DNA from: Nicotiana tabacum
Lineage: Eukaryota; Streptophyta; Magnoliopsida; Solanales; Solanaceae
NCBI RefSeq assembly: GCF_000715075.1
Contig: NC_134085.1
Coordinates: 153,912,178 to 153,976,177 of the forward strand
DNA: 64,000 bases
Direction of reading: 5' to 3'
Shown here: positions 23,633-36,551 of the stretch, one piece after another
Position numbering within the stretch: the first letter of the stretch is position 1
How the letters are laid out: each line of letters opens with the position of its first letter
Made by a program: the position numbers and the translations under genes
Notes under the pieces: generated by a model
Seen by the model: the letters and a program-made list of their open reading frames with translations, nothing else
Told to the model about the DNA's origin: nothing
The model's database searches: none

Positions 23633-23925
23633 GCTCCCGTTTGCACATAGATTTTTCTACTTATTCTCAAAAAAAAAAAAATTGAAAACTTTGTTCATGG
23701 AATTTGATCAGTTTTTAAAGAAAATTTTTTCAAATTCCAGAAATTGTTTTGGGCCAGTTTTGGGTGAACTTTTTTTTTTCCTTCCACTCATAAAGCTTTA
23801 ACTTTTTTTCAAGTAAAATGTATGTCCAAACACAACTTCAACTTCCAAAAGTTATTTTTTAACATAATTTTAAAAATTCTTTTTTGCAAGTTTATGACCA
23901 AGTTTATGTCCCAACGGTAGCTTAA
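23633..23925. mobile_element. MITE-like repeat, copy B, adjacent to copy A
   Basis: It starts CTCCCGTTTGCACATAG and ends TGTCCCAACGGTAGCTTA. Internal strings such as TTTTTTTCAAGTAAAATGTA and TGTCCAAACACAACTTCAA parallel copy A, so two related elements lie head to tail. Confidence 0.5.
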
Positions 23926-24344
23926 ACTTAGGTATGATATGTTGCCACTGAAAACTCTCGTCTTTTTTTATCTAATCTAATTTTCCCCATTCCCGCGCCC
24001 CTCCCACCTCATTTTTTTATTTTTTTTAATTTTTTATATATAAATCTTTTTTGAAAAGAAAGGTGCCAAAGGGAGTAAAGGACGATTTTTTTTTGGCTTG
24101 TAGAGCCAATGATGCCCAATTGCCCCATTGGCTGGAAATGGAATTTTAAAGTCGCAGAGGGGACGGCCGGCGGAAACGCCTTCAATTTCATTCAACTAAC
24201 TTTGCAGAATTTGAGGAAAATATGTATGGAGTAATACTTATTTAAAACTAATGCTACAAGTGTATTTTATGTAAAATATAGCTTGACAAATAGTAGCGTC
24301 ACATAAAAATCAATTCAAAATTAACAAGATCGACCTTAAAATTT

Positions 24345-24778
24345 AGGGAAAAGGGTCAAATATGTCTCTCTCCTATGCGAAAAGGAACACATATACCCTT
24401 CGTTATACTTTCAATATAAAAGTATTCCCGACGTTAATCTAATGGTTCAAATATATCCCTCTTCTTTTAAAACTGTCCAAAGTGGACACTCAATCCCGTG
24501 TGGCTCTATAATTTGATGACATGGACACATGACGTTAAGCTAATGGCTAGTGATGAAAGAAGAAGTGGAGAGAGGGCATAACATGGGTTGGGGCTGATAA
24601 GATGGCATGCCACGTGGTGCCATATGAGATTGGGTGTTCATCTTGGATAGCTCTTACGGAGGAGGGGTATATTTAAGTCATTAGGTTAACGTCGATGGTA
24701 TTTTTGAACCGAAAGTATAACGGAGGATAAATGTGATCCTTTTCGTATAGTAAAGGGACATATTTGACCCTTTTCCCT
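24345..24778. mobile_element. MITE with long terminal inverted repeats, 434 bp
   Basis: The left end AGGGAAAAGGGTCAAATATG and right end CATATTTGACCCTTTTCCCT are perfect reverse complements, and similarity continues inward for about 100 bp (AACGTTAATCTAATGG-like against CATTAGGTTAACGTCGA). AAAATTT flanks both sides, a candidate 7-9 bp target duplication. Such ends with a 9-bp TSD suggest a Mutator-derived MITE. It has no coding capacity. Confidence 0.85.
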
Positions 24779-24879
24779 AAAAATTTATCATTACAAATCA
24801 AATAAGTTTACAAATCAATTTGTAACAGTAAATCAAGTAATTAACAGTGCTCGGATAAAATTCTGCATATATCAATTAA

Positions 24880-25373
24880 GGGTTTGTTTGGTTGGGGCTT
24901 TAGCATAACTTATCTTTACATATAAATCAGCAGTAAATTATAGAATGTGTGGTATGAGTTTGAAAGATTTTAATCTCCACACGAAAATCAGCATAAAGTT
25001 GTGCTTATAATGTTTGGTTGCTCTATGTTGTTTTCTTTATAAATAATTATCTACATAAATTATGCAGAATCGAACTGAGATAAAAATGTAAAGGACAAAT
25101 AATACATGACCAAATGGCAAAGCTAACCTTTTTAAGTGCTATATCACATACATTGGGGTTACGATCTTTCTCCTAACTCTTCGTAAATACAGGATATTTT
25201 GTATATCTGACTACTTTTTATATATATTATATATAATTTAAATATGTCTAATCACTATACAAGAAATAATATTTGTATTACTAATTTATACGTGACTAAT
25301 TTTTATATTATTAAACTATAACTAATTCTCATATTACTAATTTTGCAAAATTTGTATTTAAACCAAACGATCC
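24880..25373. mobile_element. Possible further MITE
   Basis: A GGGTTTGTTTGGTT end near 24880 and AAACCAAACGATCC near 25360-25373 are inverted to each other. The body is AT-rich and non-coding. The boundaries are approximate. Confidence 0.4.
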
Positions 25374-25944
25374 GAAAGGTGACTATGTGCCCTTTTAAAC
25401 GAATTAAGGTTGCCAGTTGCCACCATGTAATTATGTAAAATGTGGTCCGAGCTGTAACATGCTTTAAAGCGCTACCACGTCACTTTTTACCCAACTTTGT
25501 GTCCACAAATGAATTATTGAATCTTGTTAGTACCTCCTCTTACTTTATGCCCAAAAGACAAATGAAAAAGATACGCAAGTAGTAAAATAGGCAGACAATA
25601 AAATACGAATCTTCCTACGCATACTCGACGTTAAAACTCGCCACGTTGCTATATCCAGAAACGTTGGAAAATCTTACCGGTTGCCACCCCCCTACAGAAC
25701 CCTCCTCCCTCCCCCCACCAAAACTCTCTTTTTGCTTTTACCTGCCACTGTCTTGGATCGCACAACGAATCTTGGAATCATACCCATTTCATTGTCTTTC
25801 TGCAAAATTGCTGTCAAAACCTTAAACCATTGAATCTGATCAAAGGTATCACCTTTTTGGGTTCTTGATACCTTACTGTAGTAACAATTAATCATAGTAT
25901 ATATATTATCAAGTCAGGTAGATCTGTTTCGGAGTAAAATAATT

Positions 25945-27773
25945 ATGGTATCATCTGAGAGTATCAGAGAAAGAGGGAGAAGAAAAAGAGACAAAGGTGG
26001 TGATAATGATAGTAGTAGTGGTGGCAATGAGAGTGAAGGGATGAGGAAATTGTTGTTAGGGTTAGGATTTTGGGTGCAAGGATTCAGGTGTTTCCCTTGG
26101 ATGGCTGTTAATTTCTTCCTCAAAGATGGCCTTAAGGTGGACCCCTCCACACTTCAGATTCTTCAGAGTTCTGCTAATCTTCCTATGGTTGCTAAGCCTT
26201 TTTATGGAATTCTATCTGATTCTTTTTACATTTTTGGCCAGCATCGTGTTCCTTATATTGCTATTGGAGGTGCGCACACATTCTCTTATTGCTTGTTTTA
26301 CTTGCCCTGTTTTCTTCTCTTTTAGTGGCTGCTAAATTAGAAAGAAAAAAGAAAGATTGCACCTTTATATGTCCACCACTCTGTAGGTTGTATTTACTTT
26401 CTAGAGTTTTCTGTGATTTACAAGAGATTAGTTGTTTAGTGAATATGAAATTGCAGCTTCCTTGTTCTGTTGCAAAGGTGGGAGTGGTACTTGATTGATA
26501 ATTTAGTTATCGAGATTCGGCAATTCTAGGCAGTAATCCTAAAGTAGTAAAAGGCAAGGGACAGAAGAGCTTCTTTATTTGTTTTGTACATTGCGTAATG
26601 GAGGTTGATCAGAAGATAGGTTCCAGAAGCAAGTCATTTTGCGGTTTTGCTGTAGTTTACTCTAGGCATACAATTTAATATGCATTTGAACTCACTTAAT
26701 TATACTTTTGTTCAGCTTTTCTGCAGGCAGTGTCATGGACTGCTATATTCCTCTCCCCTTCAAATATTTCATTTTTTACAATCACTCTGTATCTCCTGCT
26801 TGGAAACTTGGGTGCTTCAATAGTTGAGGTTGCCAACGATGCCATTGTTGCGGAGTTAGGAAAACCACCTAGTTCTTCATCCAAAAATAAGCAACATTCT
26901 TCATCAGGTCAGCTCCAGTCATTTGTTTGGATCGCCTCTTCTGTCGGTGGAGTACTTGGTAACCTTGCAGGCGGTATTGCCATTGATCGTGTTTCTGCTC
27001 AAGTGATGTTCCTTATGTTTGGCATTCTCTTAACTATTCAATTTCTGGTTACGATTTTTATTCATGAAAGTTCCTTGGACCTTCCCAAGAGTCCATCTAA
27101 TCTTGGAATCAAAAAGCAACTCTCAGAGCTTCTAGATGCATTGCGGAAGCCAGAGATTTGTTATTCAATTTTGTGGTTCGCAGCTTCTTATGCAGTAGTT
27201 CCAGCTTTAACAGGAACAATGTTCTATTACCAGACACAACATTTAGGTATTGAATCATCAGTATTGGGTATATCTAAGGTATTCGGGCAGGCAGCAATGC
27301 TGTTGTGGGGTATAATCTATAACAAGAACCTAAAATCAACGTCTCCTAGGAAGCTAATCTCAGCAATTCAGGCTACTATGGCTGTTCTGATGTTTTCGGA
27401 TTTCTTGTTCGTAAAGGGGGTATACAGGATGTTTGGTATTCCCGACTCATTGTATGTGGTGCTTTTTTCTGGCTTTCTGGAGGTTCTCTACTTCTTCAAG
27501 ATTTTACCCTTCACTGTTGTTATGGCACAGCTCTGTCCTCCGGGGTATGAAGGATCTGTCATGGCATTTCTCATGTCTGCCATAGCACTGGCTGTTATTA
27601 TAAGTGGCTATTTTGGTGTTGCACTGTCATCATTTGTCCAAGTGACAGGGAATGACTTCTCGGGCTTACGACATGCCCTGTTAATACAGTCAGTATGCAC
27701 ACTTTTGCCGCTTTATTGGTCATCATGCATACCTGATGGCGTCAAACCGAAAACCAAATCAAAGGAAGGTTGA
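25945..27773 (+). CDS. Folate-biopterin transporter family protein (BT1/MFS)
   Basis: Two coding exons, 25945-26269 and 26716-27773 (GT-AG intron of 446 bp, phase 1), sum to 461 codons, giving 460 aa. The junction restores IGAFLQAVSW. The family is a plant branch of the major facilitator superfamily carrying folates or pterins, with members in the plastid envelope. A hydrophilic N-terminus (residues 1-32, Arg/Asp/Ser-rich) precedes GLGFWVQGFRCFPWMAVNFF, then the typical VDPSTLQILQSSANLPMVAK and PFYGILSD. About 12 membrane segments follow, with LYLLLGNLGASIVEVANDAI in the middle and a basic C-terminus (KPKTKSKEG). The length fits the family (about 440-500 aa). No clear transit peptide is seen, so location is uncertain. 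A 5'-UTR intron around 25855-25915 is possible. I think the closest Arabidopsis relative is FBT7 (At1g64890), from memory. Confidence 0.9.
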
Positions 27774-28383
27774 TGAGCTCTAGCAGTGAGTGTTAGTCAT
27801 TTCAGCTCAGCAGTAGTTCAAACTTACCTTCGCCTCGCCTCGGCCTTGGCCAATTTCCTGGGAATACACTTGTCATTCCAGGAGGATCTCATACAAAACT
27901 TTGGGAGGAAATTCACTTCATAATACATGTAGAGTTTACACAAGTGAATAGTTTATAGTTTAGGTTTTCGGTTAGTGCTATTCAAAGTTTAACATTGTGT
28001 CTTATATTAGCATTCGCTATTTAATAATTTAATTGGTTTATGGCTTTAGCTCCAATTAGCCTCTTGTTGATGTTGTCTTCAGTTTAAAGAAGCTCTATAC
28101 CCTTGAGATAGCTTCTGCTTCACTCTACACTCTGATTCGGCTGTTACTATTTAATATTCTTTTCAATGTGTTGTAACTTGTAAGCATATGATTTATTTCT
28201 AATGCTAGTGAACCTTTTATTTGTCTTCGAATATGTTATGAGTATTATAATGCAACGGATTCAGGTATAGTATTTAGAGTCGCAGTATTAACAAGAGAAT
28301 AGGAGGAAAAAGCAAAAGAACAGAACAGTAATAGCTTCTCTGCTGTCTTTGAACCATAGAATAGTGTAAACAAAAGTAAATAT
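27774..28383. other. 3' flank of the transporter gene
   Basis: No coding sequence. It contains the likely 3' UTR and polyadenylation region of the transporter gene, then AT-rich spacer before a SINE. Confidence 0.5.
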
Positions 28384-28384
28384 G

Positions 28385-28605
28385 GCAGGTGTGGTCTAGC
28401 AATTAATAAAGCTAGAATGAGCCGTGTGAAACTTGGTTCAAGTTTCAGGAGAGACAAGAAAGCTAAGTTATTTTTTACAATCTAAATGTTGGTGGACGAA
28501 GTTACCCTGTACTATATTGGTGAGTAACATTAGCTCTAAAGAATTAGCGAAGTGTGCACACAAACTGATCTGGCCACCACTATTATTAAAAAAAAAAAGG
28601 AAAAA
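28385..28605 (+). mobile_element. tRNA-derived SINE, copy 1
   Basis: A box-like TGGTCTAGCAATTAATAA (from about 28391) and B box-like GGTTCAAGTTTC (about 28435) are followed by a body shared with the copies at 43098-43268 and 48833-49055 (CACCACTATTATT near the 3' end). It ends in an A-rich tail at about 28585-28605. This is the arrangement of an RNA polymerase III-type SINE. Confidence 0.65.
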
Positions 28606-29048
28606 ATTGAATGATAAAAAACGCTTTGAAATTCTGAATGCTTGACTTTTAGCTGGTAATCATGTAATACGTATGATTGGGAAGCATATATGTTCTCTTA
28701 TCAACAATAAGCTATCAGCATCAAATCAAAGTGGAAACACATATTCATGCAGAATATATCCACATCATTTGCTTGTAATTATCTCCTATCTCAGCAAACG
28801 AACTCTTTGCTCTTTGCACGTCACGCATCCTAAAATATACCGACACAAAAAATTTTGCTACGTCTTTCTGTCTCTTCACATACAAATTTGGGGCTTGGTT
28901 TTGGGGAGAGGGGTGTTGACGGGTGGTCAAGAATGTCGTCGGGTCCTTATCTGTACGTTCTCCTCATCAAAAAAATAAGTTGGAGATGGAAGTTTCTCAC
29001 ATTTTATGTACAGTCAATTTGTATTATAGTCGCAGCAAATGTTCCAAA
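28606..29048. other. Spacer and 3' UTR of SIG1
   Basis: AT-rich sequence downstream of the SINE. The right part is probably the 3' UTR of the minus-strand sigma-factor gene. The transporter and sigma genes are convergent here. Confidence 0.45.
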
Positions 29049-32000
29049 TCACTGTTTGATCAACATTGCGTCTAGTTGCCTTTTCCTTGCAGCATGTTTT
29101 AGTTTCTCAAGTGCAACTAATCCCACCTGTCTGACCCTTTCTCTGGACAAACCTATCCTGTTAAAAAAATAAAAGTAGCATTTAGAACAACTCATTGGTG
29201 TGTATGCACTCAGGAAATGCGTGTCTATAACCAAAACATGAATTTCCATACAGTAAGCAACATTAGCATGGCGAATTTCAGTACAAAGTACGGGTAGAGG
29301 CTTGTGCAAACTTCCATGTCTTAATATGTCCCATTATGAAGCTTGATCAGTCTGTGCAGTTTCTTTACATTCCACTATGTACTTAATTGTTTCTCATTAT
29401 TCACATGGCGATTGTGGCAACCTGAATACCTTATGTGCTTCATACCATTTCATTTTGGCTTCTAAGAGATAAGAGCTCTAGAGTTCTAAATTATCCCAAA
29501 ACTACCCTAGTTAAACTAAGATAAGAGCTCTAGACTTCTAAAATATCCAAAAAGAACCCTAGTTAAACATGTGAGCAAACGTTCATTAACCATCAACATA
29601 ATCTCCACAATGGAAGTGTATTGATGCGACAAGTAATATCTAATTAAAAGTTAACAACCACGGATATTTGAGTCTTACCTTTTACTAATATCCTCCCAGG
29701 TGAGACATTCATTGTCCAGACCATAGTACAGTCGGATAATCTCCCTCTCTCTGTCCCTAAGAGTTGATGAAATGAGGTTGTTTACTTCATCCTGTAAAAC
29801 TTATAAACGTTAGCGATGATATTTCTTCACCAGCGATATAAACTTTTGAATCATATAGACATTGCTAAAAGAGTTGGTAGAAGCATATAATGGTACTTTT
29901 TCCTCTGAAGCAAACCTGATGAAAGTTTAAACATTTTAGTTACTAGTCAGTTTCTCCTTACATACTGGTTTTCTAACTGACAGATTACCGCTTCCTCCAA
30001 TAGGAAATGGAACAAGAAGATGATCAAACCAAAAGCGGCATGGCACTTAGACATCCAGAAATCTAGAAGAGACTCCCGAGACATCACAAGCAGGGGCAGG
30101 TCTAATGCATTTGGTTACAGGTTCACGTGAACCTAGTAACTTTTTCCCAGACCCTGTATTTATAATAAGAAATCTACTAAATTTCTATAAATATTTGTCT
30201 GTGAACCAAGTTAATATTGTAGTATTAACTTGAGGTCGTTGTAGGAACTCATAAACTTCAAATCCGGGATCCGCTTCTCATCACGAGTTTATATCCAGCA
30301 ATATATATGGAACTCAAGCCTCGATAATGGGATCGGCATGGGAAGGACACAATTAACTGCTATGCATAAAAGTACGAAGAATGTAAGAGGTTATTTTTCC
30401 ATGAGAGGTTTGGAATTTACCCATCATTATGAGCTGATGTACTTCAGAACTGCATTACAGTTAAGGAAGATATATCTAATGGAAATAATGCTTGGCAAAG
30501 AATGCTAGAATTGAATTCCATTGGGAAGTAAGACCATCTCTGGAGATACATCAATTAGGGTGCAACCACTACTTTTTTTTCTCATTGGTTTGGTGTAGGG
30601 AGGTAAATCAGAACATAAATATTCCAGTAGTTGGCTCATAGAGAATTCTTTGTTTTATGCCCCCAGGTTAGATATTAAGAACCATTTATATGTTAACCAT
30701 TTTACTTGTGACAGCTCTACTTCACTAAATTACCTTGAGTGCCCATACATCGACACCATGCCATGGGTTGTTCTCCAGATGGTTATCAGCGATGTACTGC
30801 ACAAAAGAAAAGATAAAGAAAGACACGAGATCATGAAACAATGCTCAGTAATGAAGTATTGACTGATAAAAAGAATCCACGTGGCCTCAATGACCTCAGG
30901 CTCTTTTTGCCCAGTAGCAGGATAGTATGATACAGTTACAGTTCACCTTATGTGAGTAATTCTAAGGCCCCCAGTCTCCCCCAAAAATGAGTAACTTTTA
31001 TTTCCATTCTCTGTCACAAATCTTTGAGAATTAAATCTAAATTTCTGATAGCCAATACTGTAATTGTCAACTCAAATATCAAACGGATCGTCAACGTGCA
31101 CTTTTTGAGATGCAAGGCGGTGCTTGAACTATTTGATAAAATCCATAAAAGTTGTCAACCACAATGTTAAATACAATATATGAACATTTGGAGTTTGGAC
31201 TTACACTATGAAGGGTTTCTCCAGGGAGACCATTTAAAGAGGGAAATGCTTCCCTGTCAAGTGAATACATCTTGCTGCTTGCCTGTAAGAAGAAATGTTT
31301 AAGCAACATTTTCTGAAAAAATGCGCAGGACAAGTTTAAGCGACAAAATTATTATACCTCAGTTGCATTTCTGACTTTCTTCTGGGACATATTTAGGGAT
31401 GCAGCTATATTCTGGAGAGTGCAACATGAGCCAGTAAGAAGAGAACCGCATAAGTGACATGAAAAATTTCTCTAATATATCAAAATTTGACAGAACTTAC
31501 ATTTACAGATGGAGTTATTCCCTTCTCTTCAAGTCTCGCCTTTGCATTACGGATTAGACTGAGTCTTTCATGCAGATATGTTGGCAATCTTAAGGTTCGT
31601 GAATTCTCAACCAGCGCTCTCGAGACACCCTGAACATAGGGCAAAAAAAGTTAGGAAAGGTCCTGACACTATTACAAACTTGTGACCAGATAAAAGATCT
31701 CAACGAGTGGAAGGTGGCTTGACAATTCTTGCCAAGACAAGAAATCAGAGAGTATATCCAGACGCCAGAGACAGAAGCCCCTCAATAAGCATGAACTTAA
31801 TTGTTTTGGAGAAACTAGAAATAAGAAAAGCATGGGAAATAATTTGTTGGTTGAAATCTTTTATGTCACTTTGTTGGTTGAGGTTCTGGACAAACAATGA
31901 CCATACCTGGCGAATCCACCAATAAACATAAGTTGAGATTTTGTATCCTTTAGAGGGATCAAATTTCTCTATCCCACGAAGCAGCCCAATAAGGCCTCCC

Positions 32001-33757
32001 TGCATGAAAATTAACGACTTTTCTTTCAGAGGTGCAAATTTTGATTTCAAACAATATTGATCAATATACGAGTGCAAGAAATTTGCATGTCTATCTTTTG
32101 ATTGCACAACATTGGAGTCACCTGAACGAGGTCAGCCATTTCAGCACCCACGTTATCATATCTTTGAGCAATTGACATGACAAGACGAACATTGCTCATT
32201 GCAAGCCTTTCTCTTGCCAAGGAACACTCAATCAATGTAGATTGTAGATCAGTACGTGACATTTTCAAGGAAACAGCAAGTTGATCATCAGAAGGCTCGC
32301 ATCCCAATCTTTCCTTAAGCCTGACGTTTTCCATGATTTTAAAAGACACTGTGTGAGACATCTTTAAAACCTTCAATAGTTAAGATTGTTCCTATTTAAT
32401 GATAGAATAATGGAGCCATAAATATGGTAAAACACTAATTCCAACCCCCAATCTATCTCAAGTGCTTAACTACTTCCCCTGAACTGAAACATGTTAACAA
32501 TAAGGAAGTAGCTAGAATTCTTGATACAGAAACTTTTGAAGTGTATAAACGAAATAAGTTACACAGGCAAAGTACACTGTCCTTCAGCATTCCAGCTCGG
32601 TTGTACTTTTTTCTTTTATGATAAGACAGGACATGAACCGTAATCACCCCCAAAATTCAATTACACAGTGGCATAGCATTTCTAAAGGCACAACAACCTT
32701 CCTCCTCACATGCTTTACTAAATTGTTAAGTGTAGAGAAGTATACAGCACAGTCCAACAAATGGTGCTAACAGTCTGACATCAAATTTTATGAAGATCTT
32801 TCTGTTTTTGAAATAAATAATTTTAGAGAAGTAAAGAGATCAGTCAGACAATCTGTGAAATAGACTGTTTCTGAATTTGATAACAACTACTATTAGTTTC
32901 ATGAGTGTGTGTTTTGCCTGGCTAAAAAGCTAAAGAAAGTGGGATGGATCCAGACAGGTTTCTTTTACTTCATTTTGGTTCTTGTGCACTAGGTTCTGTT
33001 ACAGTCGTGATATGCTCAGCTTGTAATCTCAGGTTTACACTTAAGAGAAGAGGCATGAAGTTGGTTACCTGGATTTCTGCTCTTCCAAATAAAGGCCAAC
33101 TTGAATTTTTTTGGATAGTTGAAGCACTTCAGCATGGGTGAGCAGTTCTTCGCTTACTACACCCTTAACGTAACCTTTTAAACGATTTTGAAGTAGCTCT
33201 GGACCAATAATTGATCTCAGTGGCTTCGCTGCACTGGTTGGTGTAGCTGAACTATGTCGATCAAGAACTCTTTGTCGAGAATCCATTCTCCTCCGCCTAG
33301 CAGATGTCCCTGAGCAAGTAATATGCATCTTCTTACTTTTCTTTTCATGTTGCGGAGAAGCTGTCAATGTCTGCTCAAGAGAAAGATTCCATTGCTTTTC
33401 AAGCATAGACTTCTGCAGCAAGAGGAGAACCTCCACCGACTCGTCCTCATCATCGCTTTCATTTTGCAATTGTTCATACATTTCAAACCAGGACGGCACA
33501 TCAGAAGGGTCGGCTGTAATGTCCACATGCTCTTTAAGAGACTTGGCGGATTGTGATTTTCGACTGGATACACAACTGGGGCTGTAATCGGATGACTTCT
33601 TCGCAGTGATCACATTCTTAATGGAAGGAACGTGATGGCAAGGCAAACTATGATCACTGGTACAAGTTAGCTTTTCATTAAGATCGGAATAATAGAAGGA
33701 AGAGCTGAGGAGTCTTTTTCCTGCACTGAGTCCAATAACTGCTGCTGTGGACATCAT
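29049..33757 (-). CDS. SIG1: Plastid RNA polymerase sigma factor SIG1 (SigA), 508 aa
   Basis: Nuclear-encoded sigma subunit of the plastid-encoded RNA polymerase; it recognises -35/-10 promoters of plastid genes. Nine coding exons: 33757-33069, 32320-32122, 31999-31907, 31629-31501, 31411-31358, 31282-31205, 30796-30734, 29791-29679 and 29157-29049, all GT-AG, summing to 509 codons. The N-terminus (ATG ATG at 33757, [18 protein letters not shown]) looks like a plastid transit peptide. Residues about 60-190 are Ser/Glu-rich and variable. Region 2 spans exons 2-3, with [13 protein letters not shown] and then [20 protein letters not shown], ending in [10 protein letters not shown]. Region 3 starts in exon 4 with [14 protein letters not shown]. 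Region 4 is in exons 8-9: [14 protein letters not shown], then the helix-turn-helix [20 protein letters not shown]. The length matches Arabidopsis SIG1 (about 502 aa). A 5'-UTR intron is likely (about 34560 to 33776). Confidence 0.93.
29467..29573. repeat. 52-bp tandem duplication in the last SIG1 intron
   Basis: AGATAAGAGCTCTAGA... to CCCTAGTTAAAC occurs twice in a row (29467-29518 and 29519-29573) with a few differences. It lies in the intron between coding exons 8 and 9. Confidence 0.75.
30091..30280. mobile_element. Short MITE/repeat, copy 1 of a family (inverse orientation)
   Basis: It begins CAGGGGCAGGTCTAATGCAT and ends near AAATCCGGGATCCGCTTC. The internal strings TGTATTTATAATAAGAAATC and CTAAATTTCTATAAATA match the element at 42922-43088, and the whole matches the reverse of 56388-56555. 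It lies in SIG1 intron 7. Confidence 0.6.
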
Positions 33758-33775
33758 GAGGGCTATGCCTTTCTA

Positions 33776-34570
33776 AAAATCCAAGACCATCACACGTCGT
33801 TTAACAAGGTAGATGAATCACAACAATATCAGCTTATGACCAAGTTGCTATGCTGATATTAATCTCCTTAATCACTTAGCAGCTTCCTGCAGGTAGTCCA
33901 CAAGGGACAAAATCCAAAAAAATTCAAAAAAAATTTGACAATAGAGAGAATTAGTTTCTAAAATAAGGAAAGCAGACAGAAATTTGGACAAACAACAACT
34001 AAACGTTTTCTGAACATTTAAAAAGTTCATTTTCTGGTCTTGGTATCTTCCGCAGTACGCGGTAAATACAGGAAAACAAATTATAGCAGAAAGAAATGGT
34101 ATATATGTTAGTTTCAGTGAGCTAGCTACTTGTTCCATACTTAGGTAAGGGAATTAGAAGCCTCAGTAAAGTTGTACTAAGAAATTTCAATCATCAAGTA
34201 GTTTAGCAGGCCAGGTATGAAATAAATAAAGCGGAGTTGCTTAGGTGCAATCTCATATACACAATCTTCCTACAGAGCTCTTTGAAAGTTCCAATAAAGC
34301 TTGAAATTAACTACTATAAAAGCCATTACAACACAAAGTACAACCATAACAAGTACGCAATGTAAATAACAGCTTGCATCTCCGCACGAGGCGATCATTA
34401 CGAGGGAATTAACAGATTTGTATACAAGGCGAACATTACGAGGTGAACAGATTGTAAAATTATGTACGATAAGAAAGTTAGAGCAACCTCTGTCACAATT
34501 GAAATCAAATGGAAAATGAACAAGACGAAGATGTTAAAGTGATCAGTGCAGCTACATACCTGGATTTGGC
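33776..34570 (-). other. Probable 5'-UTR intron of SIG1
   Basis: On the minus strand a donor-like CCAG|GTATGTAG lies at about 34560 and an acceptor-like GATTTTTAG at about 33776, just before the start codon. The exon upstream (about 34570-34640) would be non-coding leader. No coding sequence is seen between. Confidence 0.5.
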
Positions 34571-34640
34571 AGTTGAACCGCTAAAAGAAAAAATACAGAT
34601 AAGAGAGAATGAAGAGAAGTAAGTGACAGTAATGCTGTTG

Positions 34641-34929
34641 CAATGGCGGTGGTAGAAGTTGAGTTTGTTGCAACAGAATTGATATTCGTTAATTTTTTTT
34701 GGTTGTATTTTTCATAATTTTATTTGTTTTTTTTTTTTTGTTTCGATAATTAAATTGATGGAGGAAATGAAAATAACGCGAGGGGAGAAGAGTGCATTTA
34801 GTTCTGGATATGGGGGCTGGGGTCAGTAGAGATCAATAGCCATTGCCTATTGGCTGGAATAGATATGCGGGTCCCATATCGTGTGGCGTAGGACTTCTTA
34901 TTTGTTTTGTCAGCAGTACACGTTTCCAC

Positions 34930-34967
<38 letters not shown>

Positions 34968-36551
34968 CTTTGTCCTCTTTCCTATTCGAGCTTTCTCTCT
35001 CTCCAACTCTTTCCAATCAATAGTTCTAGATCCTGCTAATGTTTATTTCTCCCTCAATCTCATTTTACATATAATTTATTTATCATTATTTAAAAGCTAA
35101 TTAGTGAAAGAGCATTGCACAACGATAAGAGGAGTCACTGTATAATCAAGAGATTTTATGTTCACATCATCAAAATAACATCTCGTAAAAATTTAAAGTA
35201 AATTTGCGACTGAATTTGATTCTACCTTTCCTTGTGTCGAATGTTTAACGAGAGCTTAGTGCATCTAATTATCTTTTTTCAAAAAAAATATTTCTTAAAT
35301 AAAAATTATGGCTTCAAATTTAAAATATACAATAAATATTACGAATAGATGTTTAAATTCACATTAAAAGACACTGGTATTAAGTAAATTCCTGAGTCTT
35401 AGAAAGGAGACTGTAGGTTGCCTGGTCTTCTGGATATCATTATCTCAACATATTTTACCACCAAAAAAAAAAAAAAAAAAAAAAAAAACAGTATTTCACA
35501 TATCGAGGTCACCTGGTGTTTATCAGCCACGTTTTCGTTCTTGTCATCGTCTAATGAGAGATATTCATTCATATTTATTGATATCGACTAGCCAAGGTAT
35601 ATTCCGAGCCTGTCCAATTTTTGAAGCTTAATGAGATCTTTAACATATTCAGAAAGTGAGATTTACATATTGCTTAATTCTACCAAATCATTGTTAAATT
35701 TAGCATTCCACTTATCAGGATAAGCCAACAATGTGTTTCTAAACGTATTATCTTATTCCAAATTTAGTGCTAACCAGCAACAAGCTTCTATTGAAATACG
35801 GGGGATTATTGAAATAGAAAATCAAAAAAATGAATCTCAAATAGAATCTTACTTTTATTTTTATGTAAATCAAAAGGAATAGATCACTGAAAAAGAATAG
35901 TACCAAAAAACTAAATAGCTGCTAGCCTACTACAACCCTCATAATTAGCTTCTGCTGTGAAGATTGACTTATATAGTTATATTTCAATGAATATCAATGG
36001 TAAACAAATTAAGAACACAAATTACACGCTTCTTCACGTCATTCCATTTTATGAGTAGTCACATTGATGTGTTAAGAGGATATTGAAATAAATATCCAAC
36101 TTACAAGGAATCAAGTTTCCTGTCTTAGCTTACAAAGAGATTGCTAAAAAATAAACCTTAAAACTATGATTCAACACCCTACTCAACACAACCAAGCTTT
36201 GCTCAAATAAATAATTAATAAATCCCCCTTAATCCCCTGGAGCAACAATGCTAACAGACAACTTGGTTAGAGTTTTCTTGCAATAAATTAGATCCGGGGA
36301 ATTGACATCCACGTCTTTTGGCCCTTTGGAACTGGAGAGAACAGCATAATTCGAGCTCCCAGATCGAGCATGGTGATGACAAACAGGCATGACCAGATCA
36401 TGGTGGTGTTATAACCATTAACATTTATGCAAGCACTACAAAAGGACGTCGATGAGGATTTGTAACGCAAGCCACTAAAGCAGGCTTACCCGCTTTGCTT
36501 CACTTGTCTGAACTGCTTATCGAAATAATCGCCGATGAAGACTACAAAAAG
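34641..36551. other. Intergenic: SIG1 promoter side and YAK1 3' flank
   Basis: No gene is seen. It holds poly-T (34937-34960), AT-rich DNA, and a run of about 26 A at 35463-35488. The left part should contain the SIG1 promoter and the right part the YAK1 3' UTR and polyadenylation sites. Confidence 0.45.

Noticed and set aside
24009..24191. Minus-strand 60-codon frame starting MKLKAFPPAVPS in the intergenic region
   Set aside because: It could be a first exon, but there is no downstream exon, no homologue I recognise, and the 3' half is low-complexity Lys-rich sequence.
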